Shown here: positions 1-9,464 of the stretch, one piece after another
Layout of the letters: the number at the start of each line of letters is the position of its first letter
How positions within the stretch are numbered: position 1 is the stretch's first letter
The notes under the pieces: model-generated
What the model saw: only the letters and a program-made list of their open reading frames with translations
Database searches by the model: none
Told to the model about the DNA's origin: nothing
Program-made: the position numbers and the translations under genes
Assembly (NCBI GenBank): GCA_036939975.1
Contig: JALLPB010001058.1
Location: 1-11,477 of the forward strand
Length of the DNA: 11,477 bases
Source of the DNA: Cyclostephanos tholiformis
Taxonomy: Eukaryota > Bacillariophyta > Thalassiosirophyceae > Thalassiosirales > Thalassiosiraceae
Direction of reading: 5' to 3'

Positions 1-122
1 AGGATAGGAGTAGAAGTAAGTATTAATAGTACCTTATGCTACGTAGATACTGTCAGATGCTACTCTACTACCTAGGTAGCTGCCCCCCCTTATAATTTTC
101 TTTTTTGTGACCCCAGAGCATC
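1..122 (+). promoter_or_regulatory. Upstream region and 5' UTR of the RBR ligase gene
   Basis: Contains a C-run followed by TATAATTTTCTTTTTTG, an AT- and pyrimidine-rich stretch 35-15 bases before the ATG. No promoter element can be assigned firmly. An in-frame TGA at 108-110 limits the coding start to 123. Confidence 0.35.
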
Positions 123-2161
123 ATGGCGTTCGCCGAGAAATATGTTGCTCTCCTTTCCTCGGCATGCAAGACTGCAGGAGATAACAGCGTGAGTAGATTA
201 TCCCGTCTTCCGCAGTCTGTTTGGTCTACCCTCGCTAGAGAGAATAATCATTCGACCCAATTCTTCTTCGCCGTGCTGAGTCGTTCGTTCCGCCATTCTT
301 CCCTTTCTTCCATCCAGTGGAAGACGACCGTCGGGCGAATAGACGGACCTGACAGTTTCGTCCTTGGAGATGCTTGGAGATTGCTGAAGGTCCAATTTCA
401 TCGCGCGAGCGAGCTGCCCGCGATATGTCCTGTTTGTCTCGATAGTCCAAAGATTGGGGAATGGTATGTCACCAAGTCATGCAAGCACGCGGTGTGCAGA
501 GTAAGTGGAGGGCTGGATAAATCACCTCCCATTTCCAATATAGTTCCTTGCGGTCGTCTGAATTCATCCTCATCGCTTCGTCCTCCCACCTGCCTCCCCT
601 CGATATGTTGTATTAGGGATGCTTGCGAGATTACGCCGCATCGCTAATTTCTGATCCCGGCCATTCCGGTCCACTAAAGTGCCCCTGCTGCCCGCGACTG
701 CTTCGAGTGGACGATGCGAGGGTCGCCCTAGACAGAAGAGTCGTCGTGGGCGAATCCAGAAAGTCTCCATTAACTGGTGCGAGGGTGGGTACACCCGGGG
801 CTGCAACTCTACTTGCATCGCCAACAAGCAACAAACGAAACGGAGAAGGATCGTCATTATTTCTCGAACCAGATAATGACGATGTCGATTTAATAAGCGA
901 TAGTGCACTCGAGTTACTAGAGAGGTGGGACGCAAAATCGAGGGACGAACTATTGCGATCGATGGAAGATTTTCGACCATGCCCACACTGCAGCCGCGGA
1001 GGCAATAGCGGGAGCGATGCCGATTTCGCGGGAAATGCTAGACCGTCCAACCAAGGGGGTGGATACGTCACGCCCGATTGTCTAGCCCCGATAAACGAAG
1101 AGAGGGAGAGGTGTGCTGAACGCTTGCTTATCGTGGCGGGGAATCCATCGTCAACGGGAATCGTCCTTTCCTATTTCGTCTATTATTTGTACTGCACCGG
1201 CAGATCTGCGGAGTCCGATCGCTGCGGAGCTGCCTTACAGGTATTATCGGCGGTCCTTCCATCTATACTGATCCCGATCTTGCCGCACGCTCTTCGCCTC
1301 CTCCTCGCGACCGCCGCAAGGAGGGAAATCCTACGTCCGATTTGCGTGACCTGTCCGTGCTGTCTCGCGGACTTCAACCTCGAGGCATCGGCCGAATTGC
1401 GGCCGTTGAACGAAGACGCCCCAGACGCGGTGGCGGAATCCGCGAGTCGGCGCTGGAAGGCCTCCAACACGCGTCCTTGTCCGAGGTGCGCGAGTCCGAT
1501 ATTGAAGGAGGGGGGATGTAACCACATGAGGTGCGGGCGATGTCGCGTCGAATTCTGCTGGGCTTGTATGAGGTCCCGTACACGTTGCCGGGCCTACGAG
1601 TGTACGAACGGCGCTCCCTTCGGCAATGCGTTCGGAGATGGTGCCATGTTCGCCGTGAGGGCGGGGCACGACGCTCTTGATAGGGAACGACGAGCAGAAC
1701 AGACTTTGATTGAGCGGATCGATCGAGTCGAAGCCCTGGCCCTGCGAAATCTTAACTACCTCCCATTCCGTTATACTTCGATGGTTGGCATCATATTCGC
1801 CACAATCGGGTTTAATTCGTCGAGCGACTTCTTTTTGGATTGCGCTAGGAGGGTAATGTCGTTCGCCAATGGCTTTTTCTTTTGTGGCTTAAAATTTCTC
1901 GCCCTTATTCTTTTCTGGATTATAATTAGGGTTAGGGTTAGGGTTCATTATGCATCAGTCTCTTCGAACAATGCCCATCGACAGCGAATAAATATTGCAC
2001 GGCCAAGCTCGAATGAGATGATACACAATCCTATTGACACCGGACGATGGCGCAATAACGACGAAAGTCTTGAATTTATTCGGCCTTCTCGGCGACCTGA
2101 GTTTATGAGCGAAGAGGAGCAGATTGCCGAAGCGATTGCAAGATCCTTCGGAGAGCGGTAG
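123..2161 (+). CDS. RING-between-RING E3 ubiquitin ligase, membrane-type, with C-terminal UIM (2 exons, 640 aa)
   Basis: Coding sequence is join(123..500, 617..2161). RBR ligases take ubiquitin from an E2 bound at RING1 onto a RING2 cysteine, then pass it to a substrate. RING1 is complete only after splicing: C102, C105, C120, H122, C125, C128, C148, C151. Between-RING cysteines include C248/C251, C281 and C369/C372. RING2 runs from C414/C417 through GGCNHM, with catalytic C427, then C432, C435, C440 and C443 (motif EFCWAC). Hydrophobic stretches lie near residues 305-319, 334-360, 512-526 and 540-564, so the protein is probably membrane bound. The last 16 residues (EEEQIAEAIARSFGER) fit a ubiquitin-interacting motif. 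The ATG at 123 has an in-frame TGA at 108-110 just upstream. The RBR class is certain; I cannot assign a named orthologue. Confidence 0.93.
501..616 (+). other. Intron 1 of the RBR ligase gene (116 nt)
   Basis: Donor GTAAGT and acceptor TTAG, phase 0. Removing it joins CKHAVCR to GCLRDY and supplies the sixth RING1 zinc ligand pair (C125 and C128). Without splicing the frame stops inside the RING. Confidence 0.92.
1926..1945 (+). repeat. Three TTAGGG telomere-type hexamers inside coding sequence
   Basis: Three exact TTAGGG units plus TT lie in frame and encode alternating Arg-Val right after the last hydrophobic segment of the RBR ligase (about residues 565-570). The hexamer length keeps the frame open. 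It may be a small interstitial telomeric insertion or simple chance. Confidence 0.8.
2098..2158 (+). other. Ubiquitin-interacting motif (UIM) at the end of the RBR ligase
   Basis: The encoded tail EEEQIAEAIARSFGER follows the UIM pattern of three acidic residues, a hydrophobic residue, two residues, Ala, a hydrophobic residue, two residues, then Ser. UIMs bind the Ile44 patch of ubiquitin. Its place at the extreme C-terminus, after the last hydrophobic segment, fits a ubiquitin-sensing tail. Confidence 0.72.
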
Positions 2162-2529
2162 TTATCCTCATACTAAAATAATTCTTGTGATCACTTCTGA
2201 TAAATGCGACCTATCACACCCCGCCCGTGTCAAGATTTCAAGGGTCGATGTGAACAAAAAATAAAGCCATAAATTATGCTACTATTATGCCTCTTTTTAT
2301 CTTTATCGTAGTAAATGGACAGTTTTGAGCCGAGATCCATTGAGCTTGTATTATAAAGTGGGTTACCCAGGGAGCTTTGCTGGACTGAATTCGCACATCC
2401 GAATCTTTGTCATTACTGGTCAAAAAGATTCTGAAATCTACTCGCAGGCACTGCAAGGAAAGACCTTGCTCACGATCAAAAAGAGCCATCGATATACCTT
2501 GTCACTGCACACGTGACACGAAGAGGATG
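2162..2529. other. Intergenic spacer between convergent genes, with a plus-strand AATAAA
   Basis: This 368-base AT-rich spacer separates the stops of the RBR ligase and the USP48-like gene. AATAAA at 2260-2265 on the plus strand lies about 100 bases after the RBR stop and is a plausible poly(A) signal. I see no AATAAA on the minus strand for the other gene. Short open frames here lack any recognisable domain. Confidence 0.6.
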
Positions 2530-5500
2530 TCAAAATTTATTTCTTTTCGGTGACTTCAAGGTTTCTTCACCATTGCCGACAATGCGAACGGCGCCATGGA
2601 CAATCACTTTGTGCGACCGAATTTTGGGGGCTTGACATGTGGTTTCAGATTTATTTGCAGATTTAGCATCAAAATGATTTGATTGTGAACTATTCACAGC
2701 TATGGTCATTTCTTCTTCCACACCCGATTTAATGTCTATGATATCATTATGAGCTCGAGCATCATCAATTGTATCCATCGAGCTGTCAGAATCTGCCTCC
2801 TCTGAACAATCTTGTTGCAGTTTATTTGGATTATTTTCAATCTGGATAATGTCATGATTATCTCGCTCATCAAATTCAGTTGATCGGAAAAACGTCGGGA
2901 CTTCACATTTGATTTCAGCCTCAAAAGTTGCTTCTGCGGAGTTCCGATTTGATTCTAATGTTATTACAGCTCTTGGTATTTGCTCTTCTACTCCCAATTG
3001 CGTGTTTTTGATATCATCATGAGCCCGAGAAATTTGCTGGTCATCCTGAACGCTGTCGAAATAAACTATATCTTCCGACTCATCACGTTGTAGTATCTTT
3101 GGACTGTCTTCAATCTGGTTATTCTTATGAGTATCTCGCTCATCGAATTCAGTTGATTGAAAGAACGTCGGGACAGCATATCTGCTCTCAGCCTCATAAG
3201 CGGGAACTGTAGACTTCCGATTTGATTCTAATGTTTTTACAGCTCTGGTAATTTCCTCTTCCACTTTCGGTTGCGAGAGTATGACATCATTGATAGCCCG
3301 AGAAACATGTTTGTCTTCCTGAGCGGTGTCTATATAGATATCATCTTCCGAATTATCACGTTGCAGTGTATTTGAACTGTTCTCAATATGAGTATTCTTA
3401 TGATTATCTCGTTCATCGATTCCAGTTGATTGCAAGAAAGTGCCCTGGAAACCTCTTTCGCGTTTACGTCGCTTGGATTGTTTTTCGCCCATAACTACAT
3501 TGCCATCATCTGATTTCCATCCACCGTTTGAAATATTCGATAGCGAGAGTACTAAATCATCCTCCTCATCTTTATCTTCTTTGTTTAATCGTGTTCTTTT
3601 CTTCAGCTTGCTGGTTTCATCGTCATCATAGGACAAGATCAGATGGATTTCGCAATCTTCCTGTTTGTCTGCGCCATCATTGGAATTCGGCAAGGATACT
3701 ATTTCGTGCATCATTTTTTCATCATATTCTTTGGACAATTCAGTGAACAAAGGTGCATCATCATGTTCTGGAGCGCTCGTGTGTAGAAGAAAGAGTTTTT
3801 GTCCAAGAATTTTCTTCCCTTTGTATTGACAAAGTAGCAGCCTCAGATGCGCGACATTCCCATCAAGAGCCATTTCAACTTGGCAGGTTGAAAATTCTCC
3901 TTCACCTTTTCCGCAAGATTTAATGAATCGGCGAGGCCTTCCAGTGGCAGTTAATAACGGAGTATTTCTATTGGATGCATCAACTATAATACTAGAAGCA
4001 GCGACATCAATGGAGGTCCCATTTTCGACTTCGTGCACAAATACTTTGCACAAAGGGCCTCCTGGGACTTCGTAAATTGTTTTAGTTTTGCGTGCGGAAT
4101 TCGGTGCAGGATTGGAAATCATCCCTCCATTCTCAATGTAATTATCACCGTGAACGAATAAACTGCAGCCATGGATGCATGTTTGTGGAACAATGGTAGT
4201 GATAAATGCTCTCTCGTAAGGGTCTATAGTAATAGTCGGTGGTTTCGCTTTTAGTGGTAGTGCATCAGAGTCATTTCCACTACGCAATAGTGACTCCAAT
4301 GAAATTAGTGAACTAAGGAGCTTGTCATATTCCTCACAAAGCAGAAGTTCAACATTTGATTTCATCACTTCTTCAAGCCATTTCGTGACATCTTCGTGCT
4401 CGGACACTGATGGAATGCCGACCGTCATCTGGTGCTCGTTGCATATAAAAGACTGAAACTTCCACTCGCCACCAGAAAAAAGGTCATTCAGCTGCTTTTT
4501 AATTACATCATTACTCTTTTTGCTTGCCTTTTCAGCAACATAGAAGAAGTCCCTCCAACGCTGCAAGTCGGATCGACTAAGGGCACGTAGATGAATTGAC
4601 TCCTTCGCCTCGTTTTGCAGGAGAAGATCGATTTTCGAAGGATAAAAATTTGTACATTGTTTCCTTCTCTGTAATAATTCACTTAATGGGGGCTGCAACA
4701 CTTTACTCTTCCATTCCTTTAACTTCTGTAGAAATAGTCTTCCATCCTCTGCCTCCAGATGGCACTGCACGCAGTTTCCTGTCGCATTATTTTTCTTAAA
4801 TTCAAAGGAGTGGGTAAGTGCTTTGGGGTAAATCTTCTTGATTTTTTGCCAAATATCATCAGAGATGAGCCTCACACTTTGACGGTTGTGCATCATATGG
4901 CAGCGACCATGCTTGCCTGGTAATTGAGTTCGGATTGTGGTAAGCATTCATGATAAATAGATGACAAAAATGGCGATAAATTGCAACAAAGAAAGCAAGA
5001 TTTGCTCGCTCACATGAGATCTTCGATGTCGGATCTTCTTCTTTAAACGGGTCTATAGTCTCATTCATACTACAATATGTAGTACCACTGTTTTGACTCG
5101 CTACATCATCTTCCATCGCCGCGCTTAAATTTAGGCTATCAATCCCACCACAATTTGACTTTTTTTCTCCAGAAGGCTTGCTTAGGCTGTTCACCTTTTT
5201 TTCCACGTACACTTTGAAGCTCGTGACCCATGTTCGAGAGATGGCATAGGTATTAGATGAACCCAGGAGCGAAATTTGGTCCAAGTCATTCTTCCCGGGT
5301 ATCAAACCAGCGTAAATAGCAACCATAGTCTAAGTTGTGACGTATTTACGAGGACAAACTAGATCGTTCAGGTAACAGAGCTAACGAATGAGTTTTCAAA
5401 AGGAAGAAGGTAGCTTACGGTGAATACATCGATTTTACGCTTGGTCTCCTGTTGGTATGAAATGCCACAAGTTTTGCAGATTATTGTGTGGTTGCTATCA

Positions 5501-8500
5501 TCAAAAAGTGAGAAGATAGGTAACCTAGGTGATGTCATATCTAACCGTTGATCGTGCATAAACATGTCATATTCATGCTTAACGATATCCTGCAATTTAT
5601 CATAGACCCCTGCTGGGAGCAGCTTTCCTGAAAACATGATGAAAATCAAAAACGGTGAAAAAAAAATTGCCAAAAAAGTCCTCGGGGGTAACAGCTTTGA
5701 CATACCTTCTCGTGCTACCCGAGGATGAAGACCGTTTGAATGCTCACAAACAAAAGGGTTGTGTCTTAAGACTGATGATTGGTAATGTGAACCTCGAAAT
5801 AGGTCCTCCAAATCATCCCGGCAGGAGAAGAATCGCCTGAGAAAATTGGAATCTACCCAAACGTATTCAGTATTGGGCCGAGTAGCACAGAAAAGTTCAG
5901 ATTTTGGCGATAGCAGCTCCTTTAATATGTTATCTCGCCGGGCGAGAATTCTGCGATCTTTGAGTTGTTTATTTTTCAAATGCCTGCACGAACGAAACAT
6001 AAAAAAAAGGTTTAGAATAATATGATGTAAGTAATCGAAGCAGGAAGAAATCTATGAAACGTACTCGAGTTCATTCTCATATCGAGTTCTTCGTTGGACG
6101 TTTATAGATGATATGACATCGCCATCATCCTCCCAATCGGCGCTAGCATCAGTGTTTTCGCTTTTAACGAAATATCGCATCTCGTCATAGCATTGGTCCG
6201 ATAAGTATCTTTGCTTGACGTATAACAGATTGTAAGCATCTTGGCTTCCACTGACTTCCATATGCTCATTCGGCAGACTCAAATAATCGCTGTTCTCATT
6301 TTCGAAAGGTTCGAAACTCGACGTCGGACCGCTGTCTAGTATTGTGACTTCTTCATCGTTAAACTCATACCAAACGCCGGTCTTCCAGTCCAGGACGTTG
6401 GCAATGTAGTGTCCATCATAGGCCGAGTTACCTAAATGATATTGAACTGCGCAGAGAACGTACTTGGTTCGCCCCTCTGTGGTCGCATCGCTGGGGATGT
6501 ACAAGGTTTTAGGTAGGATTACCTTGGTCGTCAGTTTACGCTTTGAAAAAGTAGTCCTGAGATATGGCGGAAATTCAAATGTAAGACTGAGCAATGTGCA
6601 CTTCTCTTGCTGACCACCGGAAAGACGACACTCACCTATCGAAGACATAGCGGGCTAATTGAATATTTAGAACTGGAGGTAACTTAACCATGGCTATGGT
6701 TCGGGTTGCATCACATTTTTTCTTGCACTTCAGACATTCGTATTGGTTGTCCCCCTCCAGACTCTCAGGGGAGAGATATGCATTGACACATTGTTTGACA
6801 TCGACATCCCTGCCACCAGCGGACGACTTCTTTTCAACTATCCTTGTTTTTTTGCTACCTTCGGTTGTTATTCCCTCCGACGATTCAGCCTGAGTGCAAG
6901 AATCGACAACTATCGGTATTGAGAGCTCCATGAAATCCTCGCTCCGTGTCGATTCACACTTGCATTTGCAGCATCTTGTCACGTATTTGACCGTACCACC
7001 GAATACCGAGGGAAGCAAGTTCCTGAGACCGCCGCTCTTCTGCCGTCCCGACTCCGACCCAATCTCCGATTCGGCCGACCGCCTGAAAGATTCGGCCATC
7101 CTGTCGAAGAGCAAACGTGCAAACTTTGCATAATTAATTCATCGCAACGAGCAGTTGAGATTGTGAGAAAAGCTGCCATGCGGAAAGTCACAAAAAGCCG
7201 ACATTTCCAGAAACTCGTAATATCATGGCTCACCTCATTTGGATCCTGCATCTCGTTATTCTCAAGACCAAGGGCCGACGCAAACTCGTTCGTGCAAAGT
7301 ACCCTGTCGGGTCCATACCTCATCCTCGCGAGTATCAACTGCATATTTGATAATATACTCGACATGCGGTCATCAGCGGCGTCCAGGGATCCTGAATAAC
7401 AAAGCAATGATTTATTCTTCTTCCTCTTCCGCCACGAGAAGAGGCCTGATACGAAACCGAGATTCTGCGAAAGGCATTGGAGCTGGCTGTTCAGGTAGCA
7501 CGTTGCCCCAAGGTTCCGGAGACCGGGCGGCGTGGACAGCCGTATCTTGTCGCCTCCTTTCTCGAATGTCGCCGATGCCAGAGTCAATATCTCGTCGTCG
7601 CCGATTGGAGGGCAGAAGACGAGCGATTGATGGCAGGAGATAATCCGACGAAGGCAATCATCGACGGCGGCATCCCCGCAACCAACGTCGCCGAATCCGC
7701 CGCGAGCGACGAAGCGCAATAAGTGGGATCGCACGGCGTCGCGATCAACAAGGGCGCTCCCGCGTATTGTATTGCCCTCGTCTCTCTCGCCGTCGACGGG
7801 AATTATACTACCCCCCGAGGAGGAGGACAACTCCAAATTCGCAACAAGATCATCGTATATTCGCTGCGACAAGTCATTGCACAGCATCGCCTTATCCCTG
7901 TTGGCGTATCTAACTTTGGCGGCGCTTTGCCGATACTGGTCGATAATGCCACCGAGAGACGCAAGGCAGTACTGGAATCGATAGATAATTAGTTAAGCGG
8001 TCGGAGGTGGTTGGGAATACACGTGCGCGAGGGATCACGCAAAGAAAAAATGCGATTCCGTCAACTCACGGGATTGAAATCGCAGGGGTGTAGCGTCCCC
8101 GCATCGTGCTTCCTCTCCCCGCATATCAAATGAGCATTCCTTGATGGACGGGAATCGAAATTTTCCGGCCGGTTTTGTGATTTGACAATCGAGTCATCAT
8201 CCTCACATTTCCCACGACCGCCCCCGTTATTGCGTGCATTCTTATTCGACGTCGCGACACCATCTTGCCTCCCAGCTCCGCCCTTCTTCCTCTTCGCGGT
8301 CTTCTTGGCATCCGCGATTAGCCGCTTGCCGTAGGCCTCCAGCTCGGCCTCGGCCCACCCGTCCACGGTCGGACACCCGCATTTCACGAGGATGGGGACG
8401 CCGTCGTTGGTCGTGTCATTCTCCTCCCGCCGATGTTCGTCGTCGTGATCGATGACGACGACGGCAATGTCGTCGACCTCCGTCATCTCACTCTCAACCT

Positions 8501-9464
8501 CGCGTCCGCGTCCGATATTGTGAAAACTCCAAGCATCGCCGTCGCCGGAAACGACAATGGCGTCACGGCATGCCACCCACGGACTCCTGATCTCGTCGGG
8601 ATCGACCATAGCGTTCATCATCGCGCCCTCCTCCCGTGACCGGGAGGTGGATTCGAGCGAGTCGCGAGCGGCGGCGTCCGAGGATGGGTCATTGCAATTC
8701 GAACTCGATTCGCGCCCATCGACGCGACGACGGTTGACCTCTCCATCCTTCCCGCCACCGCCGCGAAACTCATCGTCGTCGTTGCCGCCATCGCCGTCTT
8801 CGTACCGTATCCCCGGGATGGGCCCTCCGTGGACCCCGCACGCCGCATGATGACGCGGCGTTCCACCACACGCCTCGCATACCGTATTCCGACTCGGGTT
8901 GAGGAGGGTGCAATTGTCGCAGGGCCATTCTCGTTCGATATCTGACGACGATCGGTGCGGTCGCTCGACGGAGGACGAAATCGGCGGGATACCCCCCCCC
9001 CCTCCCATCCCCCGCTCGTCCACCATCCGGTCATCATCGACGAAGCCGTCGAGACGATTATTGTCTCTGTTGAAATCGATGGCATTCGTCAATGAGAAGG
9101 AGGGGGCCATTCCCCTGTAGGGGTCGACCAGCGCCTCGTACTCGGCCTCCGCCAATGCGCGTGCGACTCGCGGATTGGACGCGAGCGGGGGCTTGTCCCG
9201 TCGACTGGACGACGATGACGAAGCCCCGCCGATGCCGACCATCGTTGCGTTACGACCCCGTCGACCTTTACGGTGGGGGGGGACGACGGCGACGGCGACG
9301 ACGACGTCGCCCCCGTCATCGTCGTCGTCTTTTTCGTCGATGGCCGAGGGGGGAGGGGGGGACGAAGGGCGGCGGGCATCGAGCGTCTGCAGTGACTCGG
9401 TCGGATGGGGAGGAGGTTTCCTCCCGCGGCTGTCGGCATTCGTATCCTTCGCCGTCATTGACAT
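2530..9464 (-). CDS. USP48-like ubiquitin-specific protease with N-terminal NZF/RanBP2 finger and C-terminal tandem repeats (8 exons, about 2100 aa)
   Basis: Minus-strand exons: 9464-8070, 7971-7234, 7123-6636, 6556-6065, 5983-5706, 5627-5419, 5329-5014, 4916-2530. A cysteine protease that removes ubiquitin. Order: disordered Asp/Ser/Pro-rich N-terminus with a zinc finger (W180, C182, C185, N189, C196, C199); FNPYCLASLG at the exon 1/2 join, like the NPNCL motif before the USP48 core; Cys box GLRNLGATCYLNS with C623; zinc ribbon C762/C765 and a second CxxC in YECLKC; His box with H923 (DGHYIANV) and N940/D941 (WYEFND). Three DUSP-like regions follow (about 1077-1190, 1228-1357, 1413-1510), as in USP48, then a possible ubiquitin-like fold (1648-1737) and three 91-residue repeats (1796-2067). 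Human USP48 is about half this length. An in-frame TAA precedes the chosen ATG. The USP call is very secure; USP48 subfamily is well supported. Exon 1 as part of this gene rests on the splice join. Confidence 0.92.
2632..3447 (-). repeat. Three tandem 91-codon repeats in the last exon of the USP
   Basis: Repeat units are 3447-3175, 3174-2902 and 2901-2632 (91, 91 and 90 codons; period 273 nt). Shared landmarks in order are FFxSTEFDERDxH, xIExxPxxLQxDxSE, an acidic Asp-rich stretch, RAxxDI, VEEEIxxAV and a SNxxS segment. The DNA itself is similar between units, so they arose by fairly recent in-frame duplication. The unit matches no domain I recognise. Confidence 0.9.
4035..4230 (-). other. 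Conserved-looking region between DUSP-like part and acidic tail; no domain assigned
   Basis: Residues about 1535-1610 of the USP contain TCIHGCSLFVHGDNY and a Gly-rich stretch ending GGPLCKVFVHE. They follow the third DUSP-like region. The CIHGC spacing recalls a zinc site, but I cannot assign it. Confidence 0.35.
4917..5013 (-). other. Intron 7 of the USP48-like gene (97 nt)
   Basis: Donor GTGAGC, acceptor CCAG, phase 1. The join reads KISC-KHGRCHMM, restoring the DUSP C-x-H-G box before VRLISDDIW. Confidence 0.88.
5330..5418 (-). other. Intron 6 of the USP48-like gene (89 nt)
   Basis: Donor GTAAGC, acceptor TTAG, phase 0. It joins KIDVFT to TMVAIYAG and leads into the second DUSP region (YAISRTWVTSF). 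Confidence 0.82.
5628..5705 (-). other. Intron 5 of the USP48-like gene (78 nt, stop-free, multiple of three)
   Basis: Donor GTATGT, acceptor TCAG, phase 1. Splicing gives HPRVAREG-KLLPAGVYDKL, consistent with the C-H-G-LHP part of a DUSP domain. The intron has no in-frame stop, so retention would insert 26 residues, many hydrophobic. Confidence 0.85.
5984..6064 (-). other. Intron 4 of the USP48-like gene (81 nt)
   Basis: Donor GTACGT, acceptor GCAG, phase 2. It joins YENELE to HLKNKQLKD and gives a continuous charged, probably coiled-coil linker between the catalytic core and the first DUSP region. Confidence 0.85.
6557..6635 (-). other. Intron 3 of the USP48-like gene (79 nt)
   Basis: Donor GTGAGT, acceptor TCAG, phase 2. 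The join reads RYVFDR-TTFSKRKL, as in USP48 after its RFVFDR motif. An unspliced in-frame read from 6648 would miss this link. Confidence 0.9.
7124..7233 (-). other. Intron 2 of the USP48-like gene (110 nt)
   Basis: Donor GTGAGC, acceptor AAAG, phase 0. The join reads QDPNE-FARLLFDRM, matching the USP QDAxEF box of the catalytic core. The acceptor lacks a strong pyrimidine tract, but the restored motif makes it convincing. Confidence 0.88.
7972..8069 (-). other. Intron 1 of the USP48-like gene (98 nt)
   Basis: Donor GTGAGT, acceptor CCAG, phase 0. Joining CDFNP to YCLASLG recreates the NPxCL motif that precedes the catalytic core in USP48, which ties the zinc-finger exon to the protease. Confidence 0.85.
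8873..8925 (-). other. RanBP2/NZF-type zinc finger in exon 1 of the USP
   Basis: The pattern W-x-C-x2-C-x3-N-x6-C-x2-C is exact at residues 180-199. NZF-class fingers bind ubiquitin through a Thr-Phe pair after the second Cys; here it is Thr-Leu (CTLLN), so binding is plausible but not certain. It lies within a low-complexity, probably disordered 465-residue extension. Confidence 0.85.

Noticed and set aside
1926..1945. Chromosome end or assembly junction at the TTAGGG units
   Set aside because: Only three units, in frame, with normal coding sequence and the UIM downstream.
2274..2516. Short open frames in the spacer between the convergent genes
   Set aside because: About 60-70 residues, no domain, no splicing or start support.
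6052..6648. A separate start at 6648 for the His-box part of the protease
   Set aside because: The ATG is in the other frame of exon 3 next to a GTGAGT donor; splicing joins VFDR to the KRKLTTK segment exactly as the family needs.
8061..9464. Exon 1 of the USP as an independent zinc-finger gene ending at its own stop
   Set aside because: The stop lies just after a good GTGAGT donor, and the phase-0 join recreates the NPxCL motif of USP48.
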